A DNA stretch of 64,000 bases, from positions 115,224-179,223 of the forward strand of contig JBLKRX010000007.1 in NCBI GenBank assembly GCA_047608075.1, in the 5' to 3' direction. A model generated the notes under the pieces. The model did not search any database. It worked only from the letters and a program-made list of their open reading frames with translations, and was not told the DNA's origin. The position numbers and the translations under genes were made by a program. This document shows, one piece after another, positions 34,892-43,238 of the stretch (the first letter of the stretch is position 1; the number at the start of each line of letters is the position of its first letter). The stretch is from Ferdinandcohnia humi_A. Its GTDB lineage: Bacteria; Bacillota; Bacilli; Bacillales; Bacillaceae_L.

Positions 34892-35431
34892 CTACCCTTT
34901 ATACCATCTTTCGTCAAACTCAAGATGTAATGCCTTTCCAAAGCATATACCGAATGGAACAAACCCTCGGCCTCTTGCAGTGATTAGATTCCCATCTTGA
35001 ACAACAAGTTCGTCTGAGTAATTTCTTTTATCAAAAACACCTAACTGGTCCATATCTTCAGACGTTAGTCCAACTGTATATTTTTTATCCTGTAATAAAC
35101 CAGCCTTCGCTAGAAGAAATGGAGAACTTGATATACTTGCAACGACAGTATCTTTAGATACTACGTTCCTGATAAAATCGAATAATCTTTGCTCATCAAC
35201 TAAGGTCGATATATCCATACATCCGGGTAATAATAAACTATCTATTTCTTCTATCTCGATTTCTTCTATCGTTGTATCAACCAAACAGGTTAAGCCTGAT
35301 TCTCCTTTTATAGGTAGTTTATCAGTTCCAACAGTAACAATTGGTTTATTTCCTTGCATTAATATGGATAATGCCACCGTTAATTCATACTCACTAAATT
35401 GTGGATATAGTAAAACTGCTGTTTTTTTCAT
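34892..35431 (-). CDS. DJ-1/PfpI-family protein with Ser in place of the catalytic Cys
   Basis: 179 residues, DJ-1/PfpI fold: 'KTAVLLYPQFSEYELTVAL' with the conserved Glu of the family, 'LLLPGCMDIS' and the nucleophile-elbow region 'TVVASISSSPFLLAKAGLL'. In DJ-1 relatives the elbow reads A-I-C-x-G-P. Here it is S99-I-S101-S-S-P, so the reactive Cys is a Ser and the following Gly is also lost. It may be a non-catalytic member. AAAGGGAGAG precedes the ATG. Confidence 0.82.
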   Translation of the reverse strand: MKKTAVLLYPQFSEYELTVALSILMQGNKPIVTVGTDKLPIKGESGLTCLVDTTIEEIEIEEIDSLLLPGCMDISTLVDEQRLFDFIRNVVSKDTVVASISSSPFLLAKAGLLQDKKYTVGLTSEDMDQLGVFDKRNYSDELVVQDGNLITARGRGFVPFGICFGKALHLEFDERWYKG

Positions 35432-35597
35432 ATAAAGTTCTCTCCCTTTCTACATGTTTCATGATGCCACTTTGATCTGCTTCAACTATTTACATTTATC
35501 GCCTTACCTATTTATAAAAAGCATTCTTGAAAAAAGCGCTATTCATTATAAAAGAGTAGCGCCTTACTTACCACCTATTAATGAAGCCTCTTCTACC

Positions 35598-36524
35598 TTA
35601 TTTTCCAACAAAATGTGGTGCAGTACCATAACTCACAATTTTAAATTCATATTCACCCACAGGTTGAACTAAAAAGTAAAATTGATTAATCCCATTTTGT
35701 AAGCTACCTTTGTAATTACTTTCTAGCTGCATATCCACTTTTGCCACGAATTCTACTTGAGTTGCACTTCTTCCTACTTCTCTTAATTCTCTTATCTCCA
35801 CCTTCTTAATTCCTTTTCGGAACTCATCAAATGGGAACGTACTGCCTTCGATGAATTGTTTTTTCGCATTCTCAGGATTATTTACTAGGTTATTGAAAAA
35901 TAAAAATACTGGGTTTACGTTGAACGGAACATCTAAATCCCAATATGGCTTTTTGCTAATTTTCCATCCAGACTTTTCAACATATTGGTACTCCACGATA
36001 AACACTTGCTTTTCAGTTGTATCCCCTACTGGTACAGTTAATCGATAGTATTTCGTTTTTGTTTTCTTATCTTCTTTTACAAATTCAGCTGTTGCTTTCT
36101 GCCATTGTAAAAGGGAACCGCCATCAGCCTCTAATTGAGCTAATTTTCCTTTATGACGAATGATACCTTGATCTTTTACAAATTGATTCGCAGCTTCTAG
36201 TGTTAATGCACGTTTTAGATAAGTAAATAATTCATTTCTTGTATCAAGATCCTTAGCTAAATAACGATATGTTTTACCATTATACGTAAACGTTTTATAG
36301 TCACCAACTTTGTATGTACCACCTGACTGTACATAACTGGTGATTTTCGCTAAACTTGTAGCTATCTCAACGGCTTCCTTTGTGCTTAATTCCTTAAATT
36401 TTGTTTTTTTGTTTACTTTTTGAGTTACCTTTACTTCCTTAGCAGATACTACTTCCATATTTACTGCAGTGCTGCTTAACAATGCTACAGCCAAACCCGC
36501 AATCATCACTTTTTTTATTTTCAT
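35598..36524 (-). CDS. Secreted IseA/YoeB-like DL-endopeptidase inhibitor-domain protein
   Basis: 308 residues. The signal peptide is 'MKIKKVMIAGLAVALLSSTA' followed by a cleavage region near VSA-KE. The first domain (about 45-190, 'YNGKTYRYLAKDLDTRNELF', 'RHKGKLAQLEADGGSLLQW') matches the IseA/YoeB fold, which inhibits LytE/LytF-type cell-wall endopeptidases in Bacillus subtilis. A second domain of about 110 residues follows, so the protein is longer than the 181-residue IseA. GGAGGGTTATAAG precedes the ATG at 36524; an upstream frame to 36551 has no site. Confidence 0.75.
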   Translation of the reverse strand: MKIKKVMIAGLAVALLSSTAVNMEVVSAKEVKVTQKVNKKTKFKELSTKEAVEIATSLAKITSYVQSGGTYKVGDYKTFTYNGKTYRYLAKDLDTRNELFTYLKRALTLEAANQFVKDQGIIRHKGKLAQLEADGGSLLQWQKATAEFVKEDKKTKTKYYRLTVPVGDTTEKQVFIVEYQYVEKSGWKISKKPYWDLDVPFNVNPVFLFFNNLVNNPENAKKQFIEGSTFPFDEFRKGIKKVEIRELREVGRSATQVEFVAKVDMQLESNYKGSLQNGINQFYFLVQPVGEYEFKIVSYGTAPHFVGK

Positions 36525-36648
36525 CTTATAACCCTCCAAAATTGTTTTCATATATTCTTAGACTGAGTTCTTGGGTAAAAGTTACAAGTGAAATCAATAA
36601 TATTTTCTACAAAAATCGCATCCACTTTTAGCAAAAAATCACCAAAAG

Positions 36649-37194
36649 CTACTTTAACAACTTATTAACAGTTACTCTCCATATCATATGGTGAAAGCCT
36701 TCTCCCCAAAGATTTTCAATTAAAAAATCCGGTTCGCCGAATTTTTTCTTCCAGATTGTTTGTGCACGTTTATACCCACTATCTAAGCAAACTTCCCCAA
36801 TTCCCTGTTCATGAAACACGTTATATATACTTTGTAAAAGTAAATTACCGATTCCCATTCCTTGATAATCAGGATGTACAAAAACGGTCCCTACCTCGTT
36901 TAAGTCTTTTAAGACATAATCTGTACATTTTGCAATAAGATTACTAGCTGGTCCGTATTCGATAGTACCTATTATTTTTCCCTTTTTTGCTGCAATAAGA
37001 AAATAGCGTTTTTCACCGCCGCTTTCGAGATCAGAAGCTAAGTACTTTACCTTCGTTTCAACCTCCTCTTCGATATCCTCTACCAATTCTCCTATTCCTT
37101 CTTTTTGAAAGGTGTCAGTGATTACCGTTCTAAAAAATGCATGCAACTCTTTCACATCATCTGGTGATGGTCTTCTTACCTCTACATTAGACAC
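36649..37194 (-). CDS. GNAT-family N-acetyltransferase
   Basis: 181 residues. The acetyl-CoA-binding motif A is 'GTVFVHPDYQGMGIGNLLLQ' (R/Q-x-x-G-x-G/A pattern), with the preceding strands 'YFLIAAKKGKIIGTIEYGPA'. The start is GTG at 37194 with AGGAGG 7 nt away. It is 29 bp after the nitrilase gene in a likely operon. The acceptor is unknown. Confidence 0.85.
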   Translation of the reverse strand: MSNVEVRRPSPDDVKELHAFFRTVITDTFQKEGIGELVEDIEEEVETKVKYLASDLESGGEKRYFLIAAKKGKIIGTIEYGPASNLIAKCTDYVLKDLNEVGTVFVHPDYQGMGIGNLLLQSIYNVFHEQGIGEVCLDSGYKRAQTIWKKKFGEPDFLIENLWGEGFHHMIWRVTVNKLLK

Positions 37195-37222
37195 ACAAAT
37201 GCCTCCTCACAGTTAGATGCGA

Positions 37223-37981
37223 TTAAAATATAGTGGTGTAATATACGCCATTTACTCGCCATATTCTGTCACAATCCCGCTTGAGAATGAATAAGGCCTC
37301 TTGATTGTTCTCTAGTTTTCCAATTACTTCACCTGTTGAAGACCACGCACAACTTCCTCCGGCAGCCTTGAGTCCTCCTGTTTCACCGCAATAATTAGCC
37401 ATGAAGACTGTCATTTGGTATTGTCTTGCCATTTCTTGTAGTACTTCTGTGTCCTTTCTATAACCACCAGGAGTTATAAATGCACTTGACATATAGACGG
37501 AAGCCCCATTTTCATAGGCATTCATTCTGTGATCTTCTTTACTAGAATCCGCACATATTGCGAAAGCAATGGTTTCTTTATAGTCATGTATCAGAGGATT
37601 TAATTTCCCTGGAATGACAAACTCCTCTTCCCCCGGATGCAAAAAATGCTTTGAATAGATTGTGGCAGCACCGTTACTGAGAATAACTAAACTACCAATT
37701 TGTACCCCCAATCTTGTTTTAATTGGGGCACCGACGATAGCATTTACTTTATATGTGATACAGCATTCTTTAATGTCTAGCAATCTCTCATCACCCACAG
37801 TGAATGCAAGTGATTCTGCTAGTTCAAGCTCATAACCGGTTAACGAAAGCTCAGGAAATAAAATATAATCTGTATCATATTCAGCTGCATTGCGTATAAA
37901 CTCACAATGCTTTTCAACATTGCCACTTATATCCCCTTTTCCCACTGATATTTGTGCTAGTGAAACCGTCAGTTCTTTCAT
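37223..37981 (-). CDS. Carbon-nitrogen hydrolase (nitrilase superfamily)
   Basis: 252 residues with the nitrilase-superfamily triad: Glu44 in 'LFPELSLTGYE', Lys111 in 'TIYSKHFLHPGEEE' and Cys143 in 'FAICADSSKE'. The subfamily hydrolyses amides such as N-carbamoyl or omega-amide substrates; which one is not clear. TGGAG lies before the ATG. It is upstream of a GNAT gene in the same direction. Confidence 0.87.
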   Translation of the reverse strand: MKELTVSLAQISVGKGDISGNVEKHCEFIRNAAEYDTDYILFPELSLTGYELELAESLAFTVGDERLLDIKECCITYKVNAIVGAPIKTRLGVQIGSLVILSNGAATIYSKHFLHPGEEEFVIPGKLNPLIHDYKETIAFAICADSSKEDHRMNAYENGASVYMSSAFITPGGYRKDTEVLQEMARQYQMTVFMANYCGETGGLKAAGGSCAWSSTGEVIGKLENNQEALFILKRDCDRIWRVNGVYYTTIF

Positions 37982-38021
37982 TTATTCCACTCCATCTACT
38001 ATTCAAAGTAAAAAATCCTAT

Positions 38022-38690
38022 CTACTGTTTTTTGTAAAATCCAATTCTGACTTGTGCAGCGTTTATTTTTTGGTTGGGAAGTTTTAGAATGACTATATGA
38101 AACTCTCCTTCATAATCTTGCGATATAGGAAACCCACTGTGTTTTTCCTTCAAGAGACTACTTCTTACATTATAGACATAGCGTCTCTCAGTTTCCTGGA
38201 AATCATTTTCTACAACTGTATCCGTAGGGATGTGGTTCTTCAATTGATTAAACGCTTCTTCCACAGTTCCTGGGTCTTCTTCAAAATAATAGGTAGGATC
38301 CATACATTTACCTTCTCCTGCCCCTCCACCATACCTCGTACAAACAATACGAATATTACCTAGTTGATATTTCAATTCTCCTAGATTCTTATCCACTTCT
38401 TCCATCATCGTCTTTATATAAGAAGTCGAATCCATGAATCCACCTTTTGCACTAGTTGCTATGATTACTTCCTCTTTTGGTTTTTCTTCTTTAACTTCTA
38501 CTGCATCTTGACTTTTTCCTTCTTCTGCTGCTTTTTCTTCGTTGCTTCTTTCTTCCTTAACATGATTTTCCTTTGGAATATGAGTAACGGAAGCTGGTTG
38601 AGCACTTTCATCTATTCCAAACTCTAACGCGAGCATAATGGCTATATAGCTTAAAACGGTATAAAAGATAACCTTCTTAACCTTTCTCAA
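38022..38690 (-). CDS. Single-pass membrane protein with a domain shared with the anti-sigma-like protein
   Basis: 222 residues. There is an N-terminal anchor (7-25), a charged Glu/Lys-rich linker (about 35-75), then a C-terminal extracellular domain of about 130 residues. The latter matches the C-terminal domain of the gene at 41565-42272 ('TVEEAFNQLKNHIPTDTVVE' against 'TIEEAYIMLKDHLPTDVVKT', and 'EGEFHIVILKLPNQKINAAQ' against 'NGNFHIVFKINPEGKIFAAT'). Function unknown. The start is TTG with GGGGAG. It is 14 bp after a permease gene. Confidence 0.72.
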   Translation of the reverse strand: MRKVKKVIFYTVLSYIAIMLALEFGIDESAQPASVTHIPKENHVKEERSNEEKAAEEGKSQDAVEVKEEKPKEEVIIATSAKGGFMDSTSYIKTMMEEVDKNLGELKYQLGNIRIVCTRYGGGAGEGKCMDPTYYFEEDPGTVEEAFNQLKNHIPTDTVVENDFQETERRYVYNVRSSLLKEKHSGFPISQDYEGEFHIVILKLPNQKINAAQVRIGFYKKQ

Positions 38691-38704
38691 TTGTAATCTC
38701 CCCT

Positions 38705-39580
38705 TTACTCAGTTACGATCTTTTTGCGTATGCCAGAACCAAGCATATTGAACGTAAAGATGATATAGGTAATGGCTAACGCTGGGAATAAAGGAATCCA
38801 AGGTGCCCTGATTACTTCATTCTTCGTTTCACCGAGCAATGAACCCAAATTATAGCTATTATTGACGATAGGAACATCTGCCATCAGGACCGTAGTAAAA
38901 TCTAAATAAACCTGGAACACACCAAGCTGACCAATCAATAAAGCCATCCGACCTAGGTCTAGCATAAAATTCACTAAAATTTCAGGAGCCATTGCAGGCA
39001 CATAATGATTTTTAAATAGACTAATAGGTTTCGTACCAATTGTAATTGCAGCCTCAATATATGGCTCAGTGGACACCTTATGTGCAAGCTGCTGAAAGAC
39101 CAAGCCCACTCTTCCTATTTCAAGTAAAGAGATTGAAAACACAATGAGAAAAAATCGATGATCTGACATGGTAAAAAGATTCGTTTTAAACAAAATAATT
39201 CCCAGCACCAAAATAGGAAGCCCCGACATAACCGATCCCCATGTTGTCAAAAATGAATAGAACAGCCCTTTCCCTTTTCTAGCCAGGAACCCGATGGGAA
39301 TCGCTAACACATATTTTAGTAATGTGACCGCAAACATAAAATAGAGAGTTTCCTTTATCCCTAATATGATTAAGCTTAAGAGATCTCTCCCTTCTCGATC
39401 TGTACCAAGCAAATCATTTTCAGAAGGAGGAAATGGTGCACGTTCAAACTTACCGTCTTCTAAAAATCTCATTCTACCTTCATCAAATTCAGTATCTACG
39501 AATGGCAAATGTGGACCAACGAAACCGAAAAATAATAAGACGAGTAAAAGTAGGATTCCAATTACTAAATCTCGATTCAT
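38705..39580 (-). CDS. OppC/DppC-type ABC transporter permease
   Basis: 291 residues, about 6 helices, with an EAA-type coupling loop ('EAAITIGTKPISLFKNHYVP') and 'LLGTDREGRDLLS' as in OppC-family permeases. It starts 1 bp after the stop of the partner permease (TAA, one base, ATG), so the two are translationally coupled; GGAGGGAGTCG precedes the ATG. No ATP-binding or substrate-binding gene is adjacent. Confidence 0.85.
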   Translation of the reverse strand: MNRDLVIGILLLLVLLFFGFVGPHLPFVDTEFDEGRMRFLEDGKFERAPFPPSENDLLGTDREGRDLLSLIILGIKETLYFMFAVTLLKYVLAIPIGFLARKGKGLFYSFLTTWGSVMSGLPILVLGIILFKTNLFTMSDHRFFLIVFSISLLEIGRVGLVFQQLAHKVSTEPYIEAAITIGTKPISLFKNHYVPAMAPEILVNFMLDLGRMALLIGQLGVFQVYLDFTTVLMADVPIVNNSYNLGSLLGETKNEVIRAPWIPLFPALAITYIIFTFNMLGSGIRKKIVTE

Positions 39581-39581
39581 A

Positions 39582-40559
39582 TTACGACTCCCTCCTTACA
39601 GTTGGGTCTATATAATTCCGTAAGAAAAAGGCTATGATTTGCGTTACGAACACAATCGTCATAAAAACCCAAGCGAGTGCGATGATCAACTCTTTTTCAT
39701 TTGGGATGGCTGTATACAAGCGCAACGCCATCCCCTTATAATCTAGGAATAATTCAAGAAGAAAGAGGTTCGACACTAATAACAGCATAACCGACGTCAC
39801 ATGACTAAGAATTTTAGAAAAACAATTCACTAACATGTGCTGATAAGTCACAAATTTTTGCGTAAACCCTTTTGAAAAAGAAACCTGCACATATTGCTTC
39901 GTTGATTCCTCAGACAAGGCTCCATGCGTAATCTTAGCGACGTACGTAATAGGATACAGCGCAACAATTAACGATGGGAGAATATATCCATACCACTCCT
40001 CTGATGCAAACAACATAAAATCTAATGGCTTGATAAAATATATAACAATCCAAATCATAGCTGTTATAAAATAAAAGTCCGGAAATGAATGAAGGACTGA
40101 GGTAAGTCGATCTCCAAAAATTCGGGACCAACGATCTCTATGTCGATAATCAAATATTCCTTTAAGCACTCCTATAAACATGACAAGCAAAAAAGAGGTG
40201 AAAATAATCTTCCCACTTCTTGGTAACAAGCGTTCTATCTCGCCTTCGATTGGCTTTTTCGATGCGGTAAGGCCAAACTCTCCTTCAGCTACTAAATGGC
40301 TAAAAAATTGCTTAATTTGTAAGAATGATTGCTCCCACGTAACAATCGTTTTTACCGAGTTATTTTGACTTTCTGGATCAAGTATATATTGAACATCTGG
40401 CATAAAAACAATACATACAATTAGAAAAGCTGATAAAACATAAATGGCTATCGTTTTGACTAAAAACGTGGCAATGTATGCTACACTTTGAATTAACCCT
40501 TGCTTCATATTGAAAGTACTCTTTTCGGAATTTGAAAGAGTTAGTCGACCATTCATCAT
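39582..40559 (-). CDS. OppB/DppB-type ABC transporter permease
   Basis: 325 residues, 6 helices. It pairs with the downstream OppC-type permease. The conserved EAA loop is degenerate ('YVQVSFSKGFTQKFVTYQHM'). A large soluble loop sits between helices 1 and 2 ('PDVQYILDPESQNNSVKTIV'). GGGGG precedes ATGATG at 40559. The first two genes of this group encode only the membrane half of a peptide-type ABC transporter. Confidence 0.82.
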   Translation of the reverse strand: MMNGRLTLSNSEKSTFNMKQGLIQSVAYIATFLVKTIAIYVLSAFLIVCIVFMPDVQYILDPESQNNSVKTIVTWEQSFLQIKQFFSHLVAEGEFGLTASKKPIEGEIERLLPRSGKIIFTSFLLVMFIGVLKGIFDYRHRDRWSRIFGDRLTSVLHSFPDFYFITAMIWIVIYFIKPLDFMLFASEEWYGYILPSLIVALYPITYVAKITHGALSEESTKQYVQVSFSKGFTQKFVTYQHMLVNCFSKILSHVTSVMLLLVSNLFLLELFLDYKGMALRLYTAIPNEKELIIALAWVFMTIVFVTQIIAFFLRNYIDPTVRRES

Positions 40560-40801
40560 GTATCCCCCTTTATATTTCTGTTCTTTTGACGATTGACCAT
40601 TTCAAAACGGTTCAAAATTTTATAAAAGTAATTTTTCTATAGAGTTGGTAGACAAGGGATACTTTATATAATCTAAATGACAAACCTGGTATCCAAGTTC
40701 AAATATTCAGAGGACACATTATATTAGATAAATGGGCATAAAAAGTGCCCAATGTTTAATAACATCAGGCTTAGGGAAGAAGTCTAAGAATTTGTTGGAA
40801 T

Positions 40802-41152
40802 CTATCTAAAGAAATCTGTATCAAATACTCTTTCGAACACTCTTTCGAAATCTCTGTCACGGTCTCTATCACGATCTCTGTCTCGATCTCTGTCGCGGTC
40901 TCTGCCTCGGTCTCTGTCTCGATCTCTGTCTCGATTTCTGTCTCGATCTCTGTCGCGGTCTCTGTCTCGATCTCTGTCACAATCTCTGTCACAATCTCTG
41001 TCACAATCTCTATCTCGATCTCTGTCAAAATCTCTATCAAAATCTCTATCTCGATCTCTGTTAAAATCTCTATCAAAATCTCTATCTCGACCTCTGTCAA
41101 AATCTCTATCTCGATCTCTGTTACGATTTCCGAACCACCAATTGTCCCACAT
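40802..41152 (-). CDS. Arg-Asp dipeptide repeat protein
   Basis: 116 residues. After MWDNWWFGNRN the protein is almost purely RD dipeptides, with scattered F, C, G and N substitutions, and ends 'ERVFERVFDTDFFR'. It is encoded by a 6-bp microsatellite of CGAGAY/AGAGAY codons, so copy number should vary easily. GGAGGTGACAATA precedes the ATG at 41152. No family is known to me; alternating charge suggests condensation with nucleic acid or polyphosphate, or a coat protein, but this is speculative. A 109-codon frame in the same DNA (TEIE repeats) is a shadow. Confidence 0.6.
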   Translation of the reverse strand: MWDNWWFGNRNRDRDRDFDRGRDRDFDRDFNRDRDRDFDRDFDRDRDRDCDRDCDRDCDRDRDRDRDRDRDRNRDRDRDRDRGRDRDRDRDRDRDRDRDRDFERVFERVFDTDFFR

Positions 41153-41564
41153 TATTGTCACCTCCTTAATTTTTATACTTTATAATATTCCATGAAGGGA
41201 AACCTAGCTTGGATATTTAGTAATTATAAAGGGGTAAATTAGTTAAAAGAGAGAAAAAAGGCTCCTATTTATTTGTTAATATTACAAAATAATAAAAGGT
41301 TAAGAATTATGATTTGAATAAATAGAAGCCCTATTTTAGTATCCAGTGCGTTGTTCCTAGTTTGATTAACTTTATTTGAATTTTTAATTGAATAATTCTA
41401 ATACAAAAAGGCATTGCTTACTGGCAGTGCCCTTTTGTAACTTCACATATTACTATGCTTTTTTGAGGCAAAATGGGTGAAAAATCCATGTTAATGGATA
41501 TCCAGAATTAATTGCAAATACTACTTTTCTCCTCTTCAACTGAACGGGTTATTACACGAATGGG
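41153..41564. other. Intergenic region, 412 bp, with a terminator
   Basis: Contains the terminator at 41403-41438 (ACAAAAAGGCATTGC / GCAGTGCCCTTTTGT, a 15-bp stem) belonging to the anti-sigma-like gene, and the promoter of the RD-repeat gene in the remaining AT-rich part. No gene seen. Confidence 0.6.
41403..41438 (-). terminator. Intrinsic terminator after the sigma/anti-sigma operon
   Basis: 15-bp stem with wobble, ending in CCTTTTTGT on the reverse strand, about 130 bp after the stop codon. Confidence 0.7.
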
Positions 41565-42272
41565 TTAGTTGCCTTTTTTATTTTCATAAGTACCTAAACC
41601 TGTTGTTGCTGCAAAGATTTTCCCTTCAGGGTTGATTTTAAAAACAATATGAAAGTTACCATTTTTTCCGGGTACTATTTTTTCTAAATCTTCACTGTAG
41701 AAATCATACACTACCCCTTTATGAGCTAAGTCCACTTCATTTGTTTTGACAACATCTGTTGGAAGATGATCCTTCAGCATAATGTAGGCTTCCTCAATTG
41801 TATTGGCGTCATTGACCAAGAAAAAATAAGGGTCTCCACAACGATCATGATAATCGATAAATCTACAAATTACTTTTACATTGTCCTTCATAAAAGCATC
41901 CTGATAGACTCCCCCAACGATCGTTTTCATGTTCATGTCCAAAAATTGTATTGAGTCATAATAGCCACCATCTTTTGTAATTCGTTCAACATTTATAGAT
42001 GGCTTCTCTTGGTCTACATACATTTCTTCATCACCCGCCTGTAGTTGGCTCTCCTGCTTAGAAATAGTTTCATACACATATTGACCCAAAACGAACATTA
42101 TTGTTATCGCAAACGCAAAGGTAAAAAAGGAAGGTGCCCAACTTAAGATTCTGTTAGGACTCTTTCCTTTTACTGCTTTTCGGATTTTTTCCTTTTCTTT
42201 TTCACTAAATTCAGTTTCTTGAAAGTATTGTAATTCCATTTCCTGTTTTAGTTTTTTTAGTTTAGCCTCCAT
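41565..42272 (-). CDS. Putative membrane anti-sigma factor for the adjacent ECF sigma
   Basis: 235 residues. A short cytosolic helical segment (1-about 40, 'KLKKLKQEMELQYFQETEFS') is followed by one membrane helix (44-66) and an extracellular domain of about 130 residues that is shared with the 38022-38690 protein. Overlap of 11 bp with the sigma gene and this topology are typical of anti-sigma factors, but no zinc motif is present. The start at 42272 has GAGGAAG; a longer frame to 42290 is less supported. Confidence 0.65.
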   Translation of the reverse strand: MEAKLKKLKQEMELQYFQETEFSEKEKEKIRKAVKGKSPNRILSWAPSFFTFAFAITIMFVLGQYVYETISKQESQLQAGDEEMYVDQEKPSINVERITKDGGYYDSIQFLDMNMKTIVGGVYQDAFMKDNVKVICRFIDYHDRCGDPYFFLVNDANTIEEAYIMLKDHLPTDVVKTNEVDLAHKGVVYDFYSEDLEKIVPGKNGNFHIVFKINPEGKIFAATTGLGTYENKKGN

Positions 42273-42819
42273 GTTCACTCTTCCTCTCAATTGCCTTCTT
42301 CAAGATCGTTCTAGCACGTTTCAACCTCGTCCGAATCGTATTTTGGTTTAGGAGTAATAATTGACCGATTTCCGGTACGGAAAGCTCATCAAAATAACGA
42401 AGAATGATAACCTCACGATATTTAACAGGTAGTTTTAAAACATAATAGGAAATGGAATCCTTCTCACTTTCATGTAGTAAAGCTTCTTCTGGAGTATTTT
42501 CTCTAGATATTAATTTACCAATTAAATAGTTATCGAGAAATCCAGTTTTAAAGGAGGCACTCTTTAAGGAATCTTTACATTTATTTATGGTTATCCGGTA
42601 TATCCATGTTTTAAAGGAACAATCTCCTCTAAAACTGTCAATTTTTGTATAGCAGGTTACAAATACATCCTGAACAACATCCTCCGCTCTTTGCCAGTCC
42701 TTTAGATAGGTGAAAGCCAGCTTTTTTAAGGATAAACCATACGTGTTCATGATGTTCTCTAACCATATATCACGATCTCCATTTGGAATATCGCTTTCGA
42801 GTTTTTCGAGAGGCTTCAC
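42262..42819 (-). CDS. ECF-type RNA polymerase sigma factor
   Basis: 185 residues from GTG at 42819 (GGAGGG 7 nt upstream). The ATG at 42834 would add five residues but has no site of its own. Region 2 is 'AFTYLKDWQRAEDVVQDVF' through 'SFKTWIYRITINKCKDSL', and region 4 is 'LPVKYREVIILRYFDELSVPEIGQLL' with HTH 'LNQNTIRTRLKRARTIL'. It is the first gene of a sigma/anti-sigma pair, so it probably responds to an envelope signal. Confidence 0.88.
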   Translation of the reverse strand: MKPLEKLESDIPNGDRDIWLENIMNTYGLSLKKLAFTYLKDWQRAEDVVQDVFVTCYTKIDSFRGDCSFKTWIYRITINKCKDSLKSASFKTGFLDNYLIGKLISRENTPEEALLHESEKDSISYYVLKLPVKYREVIILRYFDELSVPEIGQLLLLNQNTIRTRLKRARTILKKAIERKSEHGG

Positions 42820-43238
42820 ACTAGTACCCTCCATTTATATTAATCAATTGTGCCTAGATTTTTTCGACCTTGCTGGAGAAAGTGAACTACAATCCTGGAT
42901 TCATCTTTTCCCATGATTGTTAGTTGAACCCATCGTGAATTTACTTGAAGTTTCCCTACGGGCTACATAAAGGAATAATTCATTGAAATTCTCTTGCATC
43001 CGTAGTTAATTCACCCAAATTGTAATTCTTACTGAAATGTATCATTCGGGCATTCATCCCAGAAAGTTAAATCTTCTTACTATTGACGATTCCATATGGT
43101 CATTTGTTTCAAAAATATTCAAAAATAAAAATTTGAAATTTCTGTATCTTTTTATACCCAGTTACGTATTAAATGAGGATAATCGTTTTAAGATGCAAAA
43201 AGGTACGGAAAACTCGAAGATTATTAGGAGGAATTTGA
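42820..43238. other. Intergenic region, 419 bp, divergent promoters
   Basis: Lies between the leftward ECF sigma and the rightward oxidoreductase. It must contain the sigma operon promoter. I looked for a GAAAC/CGTC-type ECF promoter and found only a GAAAC and CGAT pair with too short spacing, so I make no call. Confidence 0.4.

Noticed and set aside
40771..41100. 109-codon reverse ORF of TEIE repeats
   Set aside because: It is the out-of-frame shadow of the RD-repeat microsatellite. The other frame has the ribosome-binding site and a unique N-terminus.
42835..43000. ECF autoregulatory promoter for the 42262 sigma gene
   Set aside because: A GAAAC and CGAT pair is present but the spacing is too short for the usual 16-17 bp.
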